NCBI GenBank assembly: GCA_937894165.1
Contig: CALCSX010000321.1
Location: 1 to 5,718, forward strand
Length of the DNA stretch: 5,718 nucleotides
Origin: an uncultured Saprospiraceae bacterium
GTDB lineage: Bacteria > Bacteroidota > Bacteroidia > Chitinophagales > Saprospiraceae
Reading direction: 5' to 3'
Translations under genes and position numbers: made by a program
Part shown: positions 4,678 through 5,718 of the stretch, piece by piece
Layout of the letters: every line of letters begins with the position of its first letter
Numbering within the stretch: position 1 is the stretch's first letter
The notes under the pieces: generated by a model
What the model saw: only the letters and a program-made list of their open reading frames with translations
Databases searched by the model: none
What the model was told of the DNA's origin: nothing

Positions 4678-5502
4678 TTATATTTTAGTCCCTACAAACC
4701 TATATTTTTGAGGAATAACAAAGCCTTGTCCAAATTTGTAATAGTCAATAACTAATTGACCCAGATCATTAATCCTCCCAATGCCACAAGTAGTGACCCC
4801 GGAGGCAAAAGACTGAGATATAGAAAGAAACCTAGCTCCTGCTACTGCGGAAACACGCTGATTTGCTCCCGAAACTAAACCTTCAACATCAAAACTTAAC
4901 TCAGTTTCTTCGTCAGGAATGAAGGAAATCGTAAAGGGATCCCCGGGATTTTCTGAACTTTCTCCCTGCCAGGTACCCTCTGCATCCGTATGCAAAGTGC
5001 TGGAATAGGGATTCATCACATGGATGGTTCTAGTTTTGCTGTCAATTGACAGAAGAGAGCCATCGCATTCAAGACTATCAATTTTTTGTGTATTTAAAGA
5101 TATTGTATAGGTGATCGTGCCTCCTTCTTTATCTCCCAATACTAAGTTGGTTGAGTTAATATTGTAGGTTTGTGGACTTCCATTTGAAGGTTGAATAGTC
5201 CATTCATATTCGTCATTTGATACATCAAGAGATGTAAAAACGAGAGCAGCAGGATAGTCAAAAGTATCCTTACTGAAAACTATTTCCCCAATTTCAGTAT
5301 CTTCCAAAAATTCACAAAATACATTTATCAAGCTTGAATTAGAAATTTCAAAATCTGCGCTCGAAGGCTGAAAAGTCAGACAAGAATCAATTTCCATTTC
5401 TTCCTCCTCTTCCTCTTCTTCTTCCATCATTTTCACATCTTCTTTTCCGCAACTTGTTAATATTAAAAAACTAAAGAGAAAGAAAGAGAGGTATTGTTTC
5501 AT
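4678..5502 (-). CDS. Lipoprotein of unknown function with polyglutamate linker
   Basis: The 274-residue product begins with a lipoprotein signal: a hydrophobic core FFLFSFLIL and the lipobox LTSC with the acylated C18. The next residues, GKED, give a Lys then acidic pair, resembling the lipoprotein export signal known from Bacteroidota surface lipoproteins; surface display is therefore inferred. An acidic linker with nine consecutive Glu (27-35) follows. Residues 40-170 include YEWTIQPSNGSPQTYNI and GGTITYTISLNTQ and look like a beta-sandwich. Residues 172-274, from DAEGTWQGE to YRFVGTKI, alternate in a way suggesting a beta-barrel or lipocalin-like sheet. Cysteines lie at 41, 63, 146 and 239. 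I recognise no named family. No other in-frame ATG exists between the TAA at 5524-5526 and this start. It precedes the beta-helix gene by 142 bp and has a good candidate promoter of its own. Confidence 0.88.
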   Translation of the reverse strand: MKQYLSFFLFSFLILTSCGKEDVKMMEEEEEEEEEMEIDSCLTFQPSSADFEISNSSLINVFCEFLEDTEIGEIVFSKDTFDYPAALVFTSLDVSNDEYEWTIQPSNGSPQTYNINSTNLVLGDKEGGTITYTISLNTQKIDSLECDGSLLSIDSKTRTIHVMNPYSSTLHTDAEGTWQGESSENPGDPFTISFIPDEETELSFDVEGLVSGANQRVSAVAGARFLSISQSFASGVTTCGIGRINDLGQLVIDYYKFGQGFVIPQKYRFVGTKI

Positions 5503-5537
5503 GGTAAATAATTTAGGGTGAAGTTAGGGAATTATAT

Positions 5538-5570
5538 CAAAATGTAAAAATTGATCTTGTTAATGGCAAA
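5538..5570 (-). promoter_or_regulatory. Candidate promoter of the lipoprotein gene
   Basis: On the minus strand TTTG (5570-5567) is followed after exactly 20 bp by TACATTTTG (5546-5538), matching the Bacteroidota arrangement TTTG-N19-21-TAnnTTTG with one extra T in the -7 box. Transcription would begin near 5531, about 30 nt before the ATG. Confidence 0.5.
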
Positions 5571-5627
5571 ATTGTAGCAATTGGAAAAATAACGTTAGGT
5601 CGGTAAATTTCGTATGAAAGCAGGGCA

Positions 5628-5717
5628 TTAAAATTTAGACATTATCAGGAGATCTAAACTGCTATATTTTACTCCAAATTTATGCGCCAAATATTCATTG
5701 GTGATAGCACCTTTGTA
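5628..5717 (-). CDS. Possible 3' end of an unrecognised protein (partial)
   Basis: A minus-strand frame entering from the right edge runs 29 codons to a TAA at 5628-5630. The C-terminus reads NEYLAHKFGVKYSSL followed by DLLIMSKF, with plausible composition and no low complexity. The piece EYLAHKFGV vaguely recalls helix-turn-helix segments, but this is too short to rely on. The lipoprotein gene starts 125 bp downstream with its own promoter candidate. An alternative reading on the plus strand at 5683 (MRQIFIGDSTFV) is also open to the edge, so this call is tentative. Confidence 0.35.
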   Translation of the reverse strand, partial: YKGAITNEYLAHKFGVKYSSLDLLIMSKF

Positions 5718-5718
5718 G

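Noticed and set aside
5683..5718. Start of a plus-strand gene reading MRQIFIGDSTFV
   Set aside because: A GDS motif is tempting, but only 12 codons are visible, no convincing promoter or ribosome site precedes it, and it is antisense to the equally open 5628-5717 frame. The window edge prevents a decision.

Overview
The window looks like chromosomal DNA from a low-GC, free-living member of the Bacteroidota. The evidence is a secreted protein with a C-terminal type IX secretion (T9SS) sorting domain, a lipoprotein with an acidic stretch right after the lipobox cysteine, and promoter-like sequences of the Bacteroidota form TTTG-N19-21-TAnnTTTG. I cannot name a genus.

Layout: positions 3-122 are the 3' end of an unrecognised plus-strand gene. 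Positions 123-1421 hold no convincing gene. This stretch carries a repeat island built on a 17-bp interrupted palindrome, TTCTCG-AACCA-CGAGAA. I count 11 copies (7 exact, 4 with one substitution), all in the same orientation, plus one decayed copy. They sit in diverged, duplicated flanking sequence that carries a second short dyad of the type TTGCC-NN-YGCAA. The island lies between the 3' ends of two convergent genes, so it is not an upstream region of either neighbour.

The rest is on the minus strand. In transcription order these are: a 29-codon 3' fragment (5628-5717, weak); a 274-aa lipoprotein (4678-5502); a 598-aa secreted right-handed beta-helix protein with a T9SS tail (2739-4535); and a 399-aa AAA-type ATPase with a DUF4143 C-terminal region (1422-2621). 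Each of the three complete genes has its own candidate promoter or a gap of more than 100 bp before it, so they need not form an operon. The lipoprotein and the beta-helix protein both belong to the cell envelope or exterior. The ATPase seems functionally unrelated.

The 117-bp gap between the beta-helix gene and the ATPase gene is almost entirely two abutting palindromes. One is a 61-bp near-perfect inverted repeat just after the beta-helix stop codon, probably a terminator. The other is a 45-bp symmetric element ending at the ATPase start codon and covering its likely -7 box, probably an operator or leader hairpin.

The palindrome island is the strongest candidate for something undescribed. 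I do not recognise the repeat family, and its function cannot be decided from this window.
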